Part shown: piece by piece, positions 16,275 to 24,998 of the stretch
Layout of the letters: each line of letters starts with the position of its first letter
How positions within the stretch are numbered: the first letter of the stretch is position 1
NCBI GenBank assembly: GCA_016214785.1
Contig: JACRNV010000055.1
Location: 1 to 64,000, forward strand
Length of the DNA stretch: 64,000 nt
Direction: 5' to 3'
DNA from: Methanobacteriota archaeon
GTDB taxonomy: Archaea; Thermoplasmatota; Thermoplasmata; SG8-5; JACRNV01
The notes under the pieces: generated by a model
The model's input: the letters and a program-made list of their open reading frames with translations, nothing else
Database searches by the model: none
Told to the model about the DNA's origin: nothing
Position numbers and translations under genes: made by a program

Positions 16275-17390
16275 CTACTTCACGGCCGCAGAGCCAAGTA
16301 TCACAACTGCTGCGATGGCATAGGCGATGCTGACGGCCAACGCGCTCCCTCCGAGCGTGAAGAGCACTGCAACGACCGTTCCCGCGCCCAGCATTCTCCC
16401 GCCGTTCAGCAGCAGCTCCCTTGTCAGGACGGCGCTCGGCTTGTCCTTCTCCATCCTGTCCATTGCGAGGGCGAAGAGGAATATCGGGACGAGGGTGAGG
16501 GCGACGTTCACGGCGCTGTTGGCGACTGTGTATATCTGTAGCGACGGCGCAAAGGCCGCAAGGAGAATGAACGGGGCCGAGAGCAGCGCGCCGATTCTGA
16601 CATACCGCGCCCTCTCTCCCTTCTTATCGGAAATGCGCCCCACCCACAGCGACGCCAGGCCTCCGACCAGAGCGAATAGGGCGAAGAGCGTGCCGAGGGC
16701 CATCTCTCCCGTGGCGAACTGCATGGCCAGCAGGGGCGTGGCCGTGAAGAACACTCCTTCCTGGGCGCCCTCGAAGAAGAGCGCGGCCGAGAGCCTTTTC
16801 CCTAGCGTGCCTGTGGATGGCTTCGGTGCCAGCGGCGGGGAGCGCGTGGCGTTGCCCAGCAATATCAGGAAGATGTTCGTCATGAGCGCCAGAGCCGCGC
16901 AGAGGAATATGACCCAGTAGGCGACGCTGGTGGCGATGTACGCGCCCAGGAGAGGGGAGAAGACGCCTATGACCGGGAAGACGAGGAATACCACGCACGA
17001 CACGAACCCGCGGTTCTCCTTCGTCGTCTGCTCCATGTAGAGGACGTTGAACGGCACCCAGAACCCCACGATGTAAGGGGCGAAGAATAGCGGCGCGACG
17101 AAGAGGAGTGCGCGCCCGCCCAGGAATATGAACGAGAGGTAGAAGCAGCAGAGCGAGGCCATCGCCCCGGCCATCCAGAGCCTTGGGCGCTTCAAGCCTA
17201 TCCTGAACGCCAGCAAGCAGGCTATCGTGGTGGCGATGAACGCCTCGAAATAGAAGAGGCTCGCCTCCTGCGCGGGAATGGTGCGCACCAGAAAAACGAT
17301 GCTGAAGACGCCCGCTATCTGTCCCGCGAGGGTGACCAGGGACTCGATGGCCAGGAGCTGGGAGAGACGGGCGCGCTCGGCGGGCTTCAC
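16275..17390 (-). CDS. Major facilitator superfamily transporter
   Basis: A 371-residue integral membrane protein with about 11-12 predicted helices in two halves around a loop near residues 185-205 (PPLAPKPSTGTLGKR). The second half carries the MFS-like cytoplasmic loop WVGRISDKKGERAR (G-x3-D-x2-G-x-R/K type). Substrate cannot be told from sequence. It is convergent with the rhomboid gene, one base between them. Confidence 0.85.
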   Translation of the reverse strand: MKPAERARLSQLLAIESLVTLAGQIAGVFSIVFLVRTIPAQEASLFYFEAFIATTIACLLAFRIGLKRPRLWMAGAMASLCCFYLSFIFLGGRALLFVAPLFFAPYIVGFWVPFNVLYMEQTTKENRGFVSCVVFLVFPVIGVFSPLLGAYIATSVAYWVIFLCAALALMTNIFLILLGNATRSPPLAPKPSTGTLGKRLSAALFFEGAQEGVFFTATPLLAMQFATGEMALGTLFALFALVGGLASLWVGRISDKKGERARYVRIGALLSAPFILLAAFAPSLQIYTVANSAVNVALTLVPIFLFALAMDRMEKDKPSAVLTRELLLNGGRMLGAGTVVAVLFTLGGSALAVSIAYAIAAVVILGSAAVK

Positions 17391-17430
17391 GGTGCGGAGG
17401 AAGCCTCGACGATAGATAAGGCTTGCCTAA

Positions 17431-17961
17431 TCAGAATTCTACGCCCTCACGTCCAAGCGTCCCTCGCTGGTAGGGGTGCTTTATCTCCTTCATCTCGGTC
17501 ACGAGGTCGGCCATTTCTATAATTTCCTTGGGCGCATACCTGCCGGTGATTATCACCTCGACGTCTTTAGGCCGGTCGTGCAGCATCTCCAGCACTTCAG
17601 CGAGCGACACGAGCTTCCATTCAATGGCGACGTTGAGCTCGTCAAGAACGACAACATCGTGCTTGCGCTCCAAGAGGATCTTCTTGGAGAACTCGAGGCC
17701 TTCCAGCGCCATTTGAACATCGACTGGATCGGGGCTCTCCTTGCTCACGAAGCTCGCCCTGCCGAACTGATGTATCTCCATGCCCGGGATTCGTTTCGCG
17801 GACTCGAGCTCGCCGTAGTTTATCTGCCCCTTCATGAACTGGATGACGATGACCTTGCGCCCGTGGCCGGCCGCGCGCATGGCAAGCCCCAGCGCGGCTG
17901 TGGTCTTCCCCTTGCCGTCGCCGGTGTAGACGTGCAGCATCCCCAGGTCATCTTGGGACAT
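17431..17961 (-). CDS. cobO: ATP:cob(I)alamin adenosyltransferase (CobO/CobA type)
   Basis: Forms adenosylcobalamin from corrinoids. The 176-residue P-loop protein starts with MLHVYTGDGKGKTTAALGLA, has VIVIQFMKGQINYGE and VVLDELNVAIEWKLV, and ends with KHPYQRGTLGREGVEF, all typical for the CobA/CobO/BtuR group. No other cobalamin gene is adjacent. A role in salvage is likely. Confidence 0.93.
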   Translation of the reverse strand: MSQDDLGMLHVYTGDGKGKTTAALGLAMRAAGHGRKVIVIQFMKGQINYGELESAKRIPGMEIHQFGRASFVSKESPDPVDVQMALEGLEFSKKILLERKHDVVVLDELNVAIEWKLVSLAEVLEMLHDRPKDVEVIITGRYAPKEIIEMADLVTEMKEIKHPYQRGTLGREGVEF

Positions 17962-18016
17962 GGGCCTTCATAGAAGATTTATAATATATTAATCTATACT
18001 CTGCGCCGGTGAGAGC

Positions 18017-18313
18017 GTGGTATACGCCATCTTCCAGTACAAGAAGGCGGACGGGCAGAAGGTCGAGGCCGTCCTAGCGGACGACATAGTCAGCAGGCAG
18101 AGCATCGTCCTCAGGGACGGGGACGCCGTCGGCAAGGACAAGGAGCACAAATTCATGCTCGTCGAGGGGAGCGAGGAGGCTATAAAACGCGCTGAGGAAC
18201 TGGTGAAGGTCTCTGGCGGAGCGCGAGTGACCGAGGGCGCGGAAACCCTCCATGCGACGATAAAGGCGCAGGATGACGAAGCAGCGTCGGGCATGGGCAT
18301 GATATTCGGTTAG
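18017..18313 (+). CDS. Hypothetical protein
   Basis: A 98-residue soluble protein I do not recognise. It is charged, with a beta-rich first half (MVYAIFQYKKADGQKVEAVL), a helix around EEAIKRAEELVKV and a glycine-rich end (SGMGMIFG). GTG start. It is divergent from cobO, with a short AT-rich promoter region between them. No functional hint from neighbours. Confidence 0.65.
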   Translation: MVYAIFQYKKADGQKVEAVLADDIVSRQSIVLRDGDAVGKDKEHKFMLVEGSEEAIKRAEELVKVSGGARVTEGAETLHATIKAQDDEAASGMGMIFG

Positions 18314-18421
18314 GACTGCACGAGGAGCCATCCAACCGTCTAAATTATCCCATCACGCTTGAAAATTATATAAGGATATTTATGCGATTTTAACGGATTT
18401 ATGCAGTAGAGACGGTTTTAT

Positions 18422-19045
18422 CTATTTCCTCCCTCGCTTCTCTAGATGTTCGACTACTGCCTTTAAGACCTGGACGTTGCTCTCTATGTTGTACCTCTCC
18501 TTTAGCAGCGTGCAAAGGTCTTTGGGATCCTTCTGGTCGTAGGTGAGCTTGCCTATGAGGTTGTTCAGGTCCTCCTTGAAGTTCCAAGGGAAGATGAACC
18601 AGCGCCACTCCTCCTTCGGTACCTCCGCTCCGTAGTAGTCCGGCACCACCTTCGAATGCGTTATGTGAAGGAGCGTTGCCGTCTTCAGCTTCTTTGGCTT
18701 CTTCGATCTCACATGCCTGATCGAGAGCGCGAGGCTGTCCCCCGTGTCTGTGATGTCGTCCACCATCAGGACCTTCTTTCCTTTCACATCGATGGCGAGC
18801 TCCTGCGTGAGCTTCGCCTTCATGTCAGTCCGAGCAGTGATGCCCCAGTGCTCGACCTTGATGGAATAGAGGTTCTTGCAGACGAGCTGGTCGCACAGTA
18901 TGCGCGCGGGCACCCAGCCCCCCCTGGTGAGCCCTATGACAATGTCGGGCTTGAATCCCGAGGCTTCCATCTTCCTCGCGACCTTGTCCGTCCATTCGGT
19001 GATGTCTTCCCACGTGACGAGCCTGCACTTGATGTCCTCGGCCAT
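18422..19045 (-). CDS. Phosphoribosyltransferase (xanthine/guanine type)
   Basis: A 207-residue type I PRTase. Motifs: IVIGLTRGGWVPARILCD near residues 36-53 and the PRPP loop KVLMVDDITDTGDSL near 91-105. The C-terminal WRWFIFPWNFKEDL matches the hood of archaeal xanthine/guanine PRTase-like proteins. The exact base is uncertain. A convergent AT-rich gap of about 110 bp, with T-runs suited to transcript ends, separates it from 18313. Confidence 0.85.
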   Translation of the reverse strand: MAEDIKCRLVTWEDITEWTDKVARKMEASGFKPDIVIGLTRGGWVPARILCDQLVCKNLYSIKVEHWGITARTDMKAKLTQELAIDVKGKKVLMVDDITDTGDSLALSIRHVRSKKPKKLKTATLLHITHSKVVPDYYGAEVPKEEWRWFIFPWNFKEDLNNLIGKLTYDQKDPKDLCTLLKERYNIESNVQVLKAVVEHLEKRGRK

Positions 19046-19165
19046 GTTTCCGTCTCCATTCGGCGGACTGGTAATCGCGCCAGGCGATTTAATTCTAATG
19101 ACGCGCCTGAGCCCAACCCTTTTACCTCCTTAACGCATTGCCCCGCCCCGCGGCGGAGGCCTGGT

Positions 19166-19723
19166 TTGTTAAAAAGAGTCAAGGAAACGTTGAGGGATGC
19201 GCCGGTCGTGAAGTTCGGCGATTACATGTATTTCGTACATCCTGTCACTGACGGAGTGCCCGAGATGACTCCTACCCTCCTCGAAGAGATAGTCGACGAG
19301 ATCGTCAAGATCGCCGACCTGGACTGCGACAGGCTCATCACCGCCGAGGCCATGGGCATCCCTGTCACGACCGCGCTCTCCCTGAAGACCGGGCTGCCGT
19401 TCTCGATAATCCGCAAGAGGGAGTACCGTCTGCCGGGGGAGTTCAAGGTCGACCAGCAGACAGGGTACTCCAACGGGACGATGAGCATCAACGGAGTCCG
19501 GAAGGGCGACAGGGTCGTATTCATCGACGTCGTCCTCAGCACTGGCGGCACGCTTCGGGCTATAGTAAAAGCGCTTCGCTCGATTGGCGCGGTGCTGAAG
19601 GACGTCATCATTGTGGTCGAGAAAGGTGAGGGGAAGGCTGCGTTGGAAAAGGAACTGGGCGTATGCATCAAGACGCTGGTGAAAGTAGATATCGTTGATG
19701 GGAAGGTATGGATTATTGGTTAA
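19166..19723 (+). CDS. hpt: Hypoxanthine/guanine phosphoribosyltransferase
   Basis: Salvage enzyme making IMP or GMP from PRPP. About 185 residues; ITAEAMGIPVTTALSL, FSIIRKREYRLPGE, TGYSNGTMSING and the PRPP loop VVFIDVVLSTGGT match archaeal Hpt proteins. The start is a TTG at 19166 with GGAGG (19154-19158) 7 nt before it. The frame is open further upstream, but those codons do not resemble the family. Divergent from the other PRTase. Confidence 0.9.
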   Translation: MLKRVKETLRDAPVVKFGDYMYFVHPVTDGVPEMTPTLLEEIVDEIVKIADLDCDRLITAEAMGIPVTTALSLKTGLPFSIIRKREYRLPGEFKVDQQTGYSNGTMSINGVRKGDRVVFIDVVLSTGGTLRAIVKALRSIGAVLKDVIIVVEKGEGKAALEKELGVCIKTLVKVDIVDGKVWIIG

Positions 19724-19762
19724 GACGCGCCGATTCCAAGAAGGGCGGTTTGAGGCGGGAGG

Positions 19763-20638
19763 TCAATACCCTGTTGTCATGTCTATGAGCCCTTTCTTCC
19801 TTGCCATGTAATCGCCGAACCTGAAGATGACGAAAGACAGCGCGATGAATATCAGCGTGCTCACGGTGAGTATCAGCAGCCCTTGCATGATGTCATAGCC
19901 GGCCAGCATCGCGTCGTAGGATGCCACGCCCGAGCCGAGCCCGAAGAACGCCACGCGCATGACGTAGAGCCAGTACGTTATGGGCAGCACCGATGCAAGG
20001 GGCCATGACCACGAAGGCAGGACCGTTATCGGAAAGATTGCGCCGCAGAAGAGGTAGAAGATGCCCGCGATGCCCTCGTTCATGCCGCCGGCGTGCCTGG
20101 CGGTGAGGAACGAGACGCCGGCGAGCGCCAGGCCGAACGCTATGATACACGCGAGGCCGATGGACATCCCGAGGAGCATCAATGGCCAGCTGATGTTCGA
20201 GAGGGGCATCTGGATGCCCAGCGCCGTGACGCCGAAGATTATCGTGACTATCACGCCGATTGTCGTCACCGCTATCTTGCTCACGCTGCGGCCGAGGATG
20301 TAGACGTAGAAGTTCGCCGGCGAGATGTAGATGTACTTCAGCGTCTGGTAGTGCTCCCTGTCGTCGTGTATGACCCACGTGACCCCGAAGAGGACCTGCG
20401 CCACGTACATGAAGAGCGCGTTCCCCAGGTACATGTAGCCGAAGAGGCTGGGGTTCGTCGGCCCTCCCCCTCCGGCGTACGAGAGGAAGATATACATGAA
20501 GACCAGGATGAGCGTCCCTGCGATTGGCTTGACTATCGAGTAGATGGCGAAGAGGTATGGGTCGGCCCAGTTGCTCTCCATCTGCCAGCCGAGCCAGGCC
20601 GAGTTCTTGAAGGTGCGCCAGAGGTTTCTCATTGCCAT
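19763..20638 (-). CDS. ABC-2 type transporter permease (second of pair)
   Basis: About 291 residues with six hydrophobic helices and the ABC-2 membrane fold. The conserved segment around LTARHAGGMNEGIAGIFYLFCGAIFPITVLPSW is the usual helix 5 region. The ATG at 20638 overlaps the end of the first permease by 10 bp. With the ATPase at 21452 it forms an exporter of DrrAB/NodIJ type, probably a heterodimeric membrane unit. Substrate unknown. Confidence 0.88.
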   Translation of the reverse strand: MAMRNLWRTFKNSAWLGWQMESNWADPYLFAIYSIVKPIAGTLILVFMYIFLSYAGGGGPTNPSLFGYMYLGNALFMYVAQVLFGVTWVIHDDREHYQTLKYIYISPANFYVYILGRSVSKIAVTTIGVIVTIIFGVTALGIQMPLSNISWPLMLLGMSIGLACIIAFGLALAGVSFLTARHAGGMNEGIAGIFYLFCGAIFPITVLPSWSWPLASVLPITYWLYVMRVAFFGLGSGVASYDAMLAGYDIMQGLLILTVSTLIFIALSFVIFRFGDYMARKKGLIDMTTGY

Positions 20639-21474
20639 CTCATCGTCAGCCTCCCCTCGCGCTTGCCGAGCTTCTCCATGTAGGCGAGCATGTACTTGGC
20701 CAGGACGATGAAGACCAGGCTGAGCACGATGAGGACGACGAGCTCCATCCATACCGGAAGGAAGCCCGTGTTCACGTTGGCGAAGAGCGTCTGGCGCATC
20801 CCGTCCAGCCCAAGCGTTATCGGTATGAACGACGCCGCGGCAGCCATGAAGAACCCGAAGTACTTCACAGGGAAGTAGAACCCCGAGACGAGGTAGATGG
20901 GCTCGGTGAGGAGGTTCGATGTGTGCCACGCCTCCCTCCCCCAGAGCATGTAGAGCGACGCGAACATCATCCCCATGCCGTAGAGGGCGAATATCGTGAA
21001 GGCGAATACCAGCACGAGCAGGATGTGGTCGACGATGACGAAGGTGACGTTGAATATCACGAGCCCGATGATGATCGTGCTCACAGCTCTGACAGTAGTT
21101 GCGAACATCCCGCCCAGCGCCATCCCACCCAGGATGGACATGCGCGAAATCGGGGCCATCATGTACAGCTCCAGGTTGCCCATCTCTTTCTCCCAGTAGA
21201 ACTGCGCGGCCATAGACCACAGCACGTTCAGCCAGTAGGCCGTCATCGCGCCGCCGATGATGACGTAGCCCATGTAGTAGTCGGGCGCGCCCATGGCCTT
21301 GTAGATGTAGACGTACGCCGCGATCCCCAGGATGGGCAGGACGGTCTCGAAGAATATCCAGCTCGGCTCCCTGTAGGCGCCGATGACCCTGGGGAGCGAG
21401 CGCCCGAAGACGGCCTGGACGTTCATCCTGATCCACGAGGGCCGCTTGTAATCAAGGCTGGTTATCGTTGTCAT
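20629..21474 (-). CDS. ABC-2 type transporter permease (first of pair)
   Basis: A 281-residue permease with six helices. The motif WEKEMGNLELYMMAPISR is the coupling-helix region of ABC-2 exporters. It overlaps the ATPase gene by 23 bp upstream and the second permease by 10 bp downstream. The three genes form one operon. Confidence 0.9.
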   Translation of the reverse strand: MTTITSLDYKRPSWIRMNVQAVFGRSLPRVIGAYREPSWIFFETVLPILGIAAYVYIYKAMGAPDYYMGYVIIGGAMTAYWLNVLWSMAAQFYWEKEMGNLELYMMAPISRMSILGGMALGGMFATTVRAVSTIIIGLVIFNVTFVIVDHILLVLVFAFTIFALYGMGMMFASLYMLWGREAWHTSNLLTEPIYLVSGFYFPVKYFGFFMAAAASFIPITLGLDGMRQTLFANVNTGFLPVWMELVVLIVLSLVFIVLAKYMLAYMEKLGKREGRLTMRWQ

Positions 21475-22459
21475 TCTCCAGCCCCCTGCCGACCAGGGTT
21501 ATGAACACGTCCTCGAGCGTGGGGTCGGTCTTCTGCATCGCCTGTATCCTTCCTCCGCCCTTGGTTATGGCCGAGAGTATGTCCGAGATGGCGCTCTCCT
21601 CGTCGAGGATAAGGCTGATCGTCGTGACGCCCTTTGCCGGGTCCGTGATCGCGTTGAAGGCGTGGATGCCCTTTATCCCCGAGACGGGCTTGGCATCTCC
21701 CATCCCCGTTACCTCGATCCTCAGGACCGACTCGCGCTTGACCCTGCGCTTGAGGTTCTCGGGCGTGTCGCATGCCAGAACCGTCCCCTTGTCTATGATG
21801 GCGATGCGGTCGCACAGTTCGTCGGCCTCCATCATGTAATGGGTCGTGAGCAGAACGGTCCTGTCAGTCTCTGCCTTGACCCACTCCTTGACGAACAGCC
21901 GTATCTGGCGGCTCGTTGTGACATCTAGCCCCAGCGTGGGCTCGTCGAGGAATATGATGGCCGGGTCGGTCATGAAGCCGCGCACCATGTTCATCTTCTG
22001 CCTCATTCCCGTCGATAGGGTTCGGACCTTGGCGTCGCCCTTGTCCTGGAGGTTCATGACGCCCAGCAGCTCGTCTATCCTGCCCTTGGCCAGCTTGCTC
22101 GGTATGCCGTAGAACTGCGAGAACATCCAGAGGTTCTCGCGCACCGTCAGCAGGCCGTAGCCCGAGCTCTCGCCGCCGCAGACCATGTTGATGTGGTAGC
22201 GTATCTTGTGGGACTCTGTCTTTACGCTATGTCCGTGGACGAACGCCTCTCCCTTAGTCGGGAGGAGTAGAGTGGAGAGAATCTTGATAAGCGTCGTCTT
22301 GCCCGCGCCGTTGGGCCCTAGGACGCCGAAGAGCTCCCCCGGCTTCACCGTGAGGTTGGCGTTCTCCAGGGCGTTCACTACCTTCTTAGGCTCGCCGCGC
22401 TTCTCTTTCGAGGTGAAGGTGCGGCACAGTTCTCTTGTCTCCACGGCATAGCTTGTCAT
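21452..22459 (-). CDS. ABC transporter ATP-binding protein (DrrA-like)
   Basis: A 335-residue ATPase. Walker A GPNGAGKTTLIK near residues 49-60, signature LSTGMRQKMNM, Walker B IIFLDEPTLGLD, then the H-loop TTHYMMEADELCDRI. The C-terminal ~100 residues after the nucleotide-binding domain are the accessory domain usual in DrrA-type exporters. Drives the two ABC-2 permeases encoded next. Confidence 0.92.
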   Translation of the reverse strand: MTSYAVETRELCRTFTSKEKRGEPKKVVNALENANLTVKPGELFGVLGPNGAGKTTLIKILSTLLLPTKGEAFVHGHSVKTESHKIRYHINMVCGGESSGYGLLTVRENLWMFSQFYGIPSKLAKGRIDELLGVMNLQDKGDAKVRTLSTGMRQKMNMVRGFMTDPAIIFLDEPTLGLDVTTSRQIRLFVKEWVKAETDRTVLLTTHYMMEADELCDRIAIIDKGTVLACDTPENLKRRVKRESVLRIEVTGMGDAKPVSGIKGIHAFNAITDPAKGVTTISLILDEESAISDILSAITKGGGRIQAMQKTDPTLEDVFITLVGRGLENDNDNQP

Positions 22460-22515
22460 GGTGTCTCCGACACTATATCGTCGCGGGAATAATCATGGCA
22501 ACGCCCAGCAGGCCC

Positions 22516-22713
22516 TCAGTTCTGCTTGTTGAACCTCTGGACGTACCTCGTCACGTAGCCGGCGATCTTGTTCCTCATCGCCTTGATGGTCACGTCGGTC
22601 AGCTCGTCGACCTTCTCCTTGTTGTGCTGGAAGTCCAGAGTGAACTGGTCCGGATAGCGCTTGACTAGCTCAACTGCGACGCGCTTTATGTAAGTGGGGC
22701 GTATGTTACCCAT
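22516..22713 (-). CDS. rps17e: 30S ribosomal protein S17e
   Basis: A 65-residue protein matching archaeal/eukaryotic S17e: [20 protein letters not shown], then the helix [26 protein letters not shown]. Found only in Archaea and Eukarya, so it helps place the genome. Single gene with its own short upstream region. Confidence 0.95.
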   Translation of the reverse strand: MGNIRPTYIKRVAVELVKRYPDQFTLDFQHNKEKVDELTDVTIKAMRNKIAGYVTRYVQRFNKQN

Positions 22714-22920
22714 GCGATCACGCTGTCCAAGGTGAAAGGGTGGGCGTTAAAAAGCTTTCCGATAGAGCCATTCAGAAGGTTTATACTAAAGATGGCCAAG
22801 CGAGCAGGCGAGGTCTGAGCTTTTGGATGGCGAACCTTTTCCCGAAGACCGAGCCGGCGCAGCGAGGCTGGAAAAGGCTCGCAGAAAGGATTATATTTAG
22901 TTCCACTCTGACAGAGGGCG

Positions 22921-24588
22921 ATGCCTGTCATAGAAATCGACGTGCGTGACCTGAAGTCCCTCCTCGGGAAAGACGTCTCGCTCGAACGCATCACCGAGGC
23001 CATACCGCTCATGGGGGCCGAGATGGAGGAGGTCGGTGACACCAAGATTCGGGTCGAGTTCTTCCCCAATAGGCCGGACCTTTACTCGGTCGAGGGCGTC
23101 GCGCGAGCCTTGAAGGGCCTCCTGGGCCTCGAGAAGGGCGCGCCCGACTGCCCCTGCTCGCCTTCCGGGATAGATGTCAAGGTCGACCCGTCCGTGAACG
23201 ATGTCAGGCCTTTCATAGTATGCGGCGTCGTAAAGAATGTGGGAGTTTCCGACCCGCTCATCCGCTCGCTCATGGACCTCCAGGAGAAGCTCCACCTCAC
23301 CCTAGGCCGGAAACGGAGGAAGGTCGCAATCGGCGTGCACGACATGGCGCGGCTCAAGGCGCCGTTCGTGTACAGGGGCGCCGCGCCGGACGAGGTGAGG
23401 TTCGTGCCGCTCGGAAAATCCGAGGCGATGAGTCTGCACGAAATTCTGCAGAGGCACGAGAAGGGGGTGGACTACGCATCCATCCTGGCGGGCTTCCCCA
23501 GGTATCCGGTCATCGAGGATGCGAACGGCCAGGTCCTCTCGTTCCCGCCTATCATCAACGGCACGCTCACCGAGGTCAACGAGAGCACCAGGGACATATT
23601 CCTCGACGTCACGGGCACCAACATGCGCGCCCTGGACGTGGCCCTGAACGTCCTGACCTACGTTCTGAAAGACAGGGGCGGTAGCGTCGAGAGCGTGAAC
23701 GTGTCGTATCCTGACAGAGCGATAGTGCGCCCAGACCTCTCGACGCCCGAGATGCGCCTGAGCCTTCCATGGGCGCTCGGAATCATCGGCATGCATGCAG
23801 ATGCCAGGGCGGCGCAGAACGCGCTCGAGCGAATGCGATACGGCGCTGAGATTCAAGGGGATGAAATAACAGTCTGGATTCCCCCGTATCGCAGCGACAT
23901 ACTGCATCCCATAGACATCGTCGAGGACCTTGCAATCGGCCTGGGGTATGGCAGACTGCCATCCTTATTGCTAACGGCGAGCACCTTCGGCTCCGTTCGT
24001 GGCATCGAGCAGCTGTCAGACATGGCTGTCGCGGCTCTGATTGGCTACGGATACCTCGAGGTCACTACCCTGACACTCTCCAATGAAATAGAACAGGCGC
24101 GCGCTCCCAGATTCGGCTGCAACGCCCTCACGAAGATAACGAACCCCGCCTCAGAGGAGAGCGACTGTCTCAGGATATCGCTCCTCCCGAGCCTCATGGG
24201 CGTCTTGAAGGGGAACAAGCACCGCCACCTGCCGCAGCGCCTGTTCGAGGTCGGCGACGTGGCCAGGGACCACCTCAATACACGGCTTTGCGCCGGTGTC
24301 TCGATGCACCCGGAGGCCAGTTTCACTGAGGGGAAGGCGCTGGTGCTCGGGCTTGCGCGCGACCTCGGGCTCGGGCCCATGGAGCTGAAGAAGAGGAGCG
24401 AGCCGATGTTCATGGACGGCAGGTGCGCCTCCATCCTAGTGTCAGGCTTCGAAGCGGGCGTGATCGGAGAGGCGAACCCCGAGGTCATCTCCGGCTACGG
24501 CTTGTCGAATCCCATCGTCGCCTTCGAGCTCGACCTCTCGGGTGTCAATAAATTCATATCCAAGCACATGGATACGAGTAAAACCTGA
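22921..24588 (+). CDS. pheT: Phenylalanyl-tRNA synthetase beta subunit (archaeal type)
   Basis: A 555-residue beta subunit of the alpha2-beta2 PheRS. It starts MPVIEIDVRDLKSLLGKD and has the B3/B4 editing region (about 100-270), the B5 domain (PEMRLSLPWALGIIG onward) and the catalytic-like domain with TLSNEIEQ and EVGDVARD. The length fits the shorter archaeal/eukaryotic form lacking the bacterial tRNA-binding and FDX domains. A TATATTT box at about 22890 precedes the ATG by about 30 bp. pheS is not in the window. Confidence 0.94.
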   Translation: MPVIEIDVRDLKSLLGKDVSLERITEAIPLMGAEMEEVGDTKIRVEFFPNRPDLYSVEGVARALKGLLGLEKGAPDCPCSPSGIDVKVDPSVNDVRPFIVCGVVKNVGVSDPLIRSLMDLQEKLHLTLGRKRRKVAIGVHDMARLKAPFVYRGAAPDEVRFVPLGKSEAMSLHEILQRHEKGVDYASILAGFPRYPVIEDANGQVLSFPPIINGTLTEVNESTRDIFLDVTGTNMRALDVALNVLTYVLKDRGGSVESVNVSYPDRAIVRPDLSTPEMRLSLPWALGIIGMHADARAAQNALERMRYGAEIQGDEITVWIPPYRSDILHPIDIVEDLAIGLGYGRLPSLLLTASTFGSVRGIEQLSDMAVAALIGYGYLEVTTLTLSNEIEQARAPRFGCNALTKITNPASEESDCLRISLLPSLMGVLKGNKHRHLPQRLFEVGDVARDHLNTRLCAGVSMHPEASFTEGKALVLGLARDLGLGPMELKKRSEPMFMDGRCASILVSGFEAGVIGEANPEVISGYGLSNPIVAFELDLSGVNKFISKHMDTSKT

Positions 24589-24590
24589 GG

Positions 24591-24706
24591 TGCCGAGGTA
24601 GCGCGGGATGCGACGAAAGTCGCAGACCGCACGGACGAACCGAACAATCGCTTTGGGTTCGTCCAGTGAAGCCCGGTTTAAACCGACTTAGCTTCCGAGG
24701 CTAACC
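24591..24706 (+). ncRNA. Candidate structured RNA upstream of tRNA-Ser
   Basis: Directly after pheT there is a run of stable hairpins with no ORF. Stem GCGG/CCGC (24603-24630) encloses a GCGAC-GAAA-GTCGC tetraloop hairpin with a G-A-T/A-G-A internal loop (tandem G-A pairs). Next is a 9-bp hairpin GGACGAACC...GGTTCGTCC (24633-24664), the 12-nt palindrome CGGTTTAAACCG (24673-24684), and TTAGC...GCTAA (24688-24704). It starts with TGCCGAGGTAGC and contains AAGCCCGGTTTA, both also found in the adjacent tRNA-Ser. It does not fold as a tRNA. Identity unknown. Confidence 0.4.
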
Positions 24707-24722
24707 CATTAAAATCGCAAAT

Positions 24723-24830
24723 GCCGAGGTAGCTAAGCCCGGTTTACGGCGCCAGCCTCGAGTGCCGGGACGACGGCCTTGAAAGCTGGTGGCAGTCTCT
24801 GCCGCGGGAGTTCAAATCTCCCCCTCGGCG
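24723..24830 (+). tRNA. tRNA-Ser(CGA) with a short intron
   Basis: Acceptor GCCGAGG pairs with CCTCGGC (24823-24829), discriminator G. T-arm GGGAG-TTCAAAT-CTCCC and a long variable arm GGCAG-TCT-CTGCC mark a class II tRNA. The anticodon stem CCAGC (24752-24756) pairs with GCTGG (24785-24789). The loop reads C-T-C-G-A-G, then a 21-nt insertion (about 24763-24783), then A. The insertion lies at the canonical 37/38 position and contains GCCG...CGGC, so it can form a bulge-helix-bulge-like structure. Spliced anticodon CGA reads UCG codons. Confidence 0.85.
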
Positions 24831-24853
24831 CTTCTATTCTGTTTCTAATCGCT

Positions 24854-24912
24854 CCGAGGGGTTGCGGTGGCAAGAATGGATGTTTGTAGTCCTTGCCACC
24901 GCTCCCCCTCGG
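24854..24912 (+). other. Long hairpin downstream of tRNA-Ser
   Basis: CCGAGGGG (24854-24861) pairs with CCCCTCGG (24905-24912), and GCGGTGGCAAG (24864-24874) pairs perfectly with CTTGCCACCGC (24892-24902), leaving a 17-nt loop. The 3' arm and following bases (CCCCCTCGGC, then CGCTTCTATT) repeat the 3' end and flank of the tRNA-Ser, so this may be a tRNA-end duplication, a processing signal or an RNA gene. No coding potential; the rest of the gap to 24998 holds only the OsmC-gene promoter region. Confidence 0.45.
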
Positions 24913-24998
24913 CTTCGCTTCTATTTGCTACGGGCTAGGTGGCACTCCCTCGATTAGTAAAATGATTTAACCATCATCCCCATGCCTGGTCGATCACC

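Noticed and set aside
19763-21436. A single 557-residue protein spanning both ABC permeases
   Set aside because: Its first part is an out-of-frame reading of the first permease; the second permease starts at 20638.
24591-24706. A second, degenerate tRNA gene before tRNA-Ser
   Set aside because: It begins like the tRNA (GCCGAGGTAGC), but there is no matching acceptor 3' strand, T-arm or anticodon arm.
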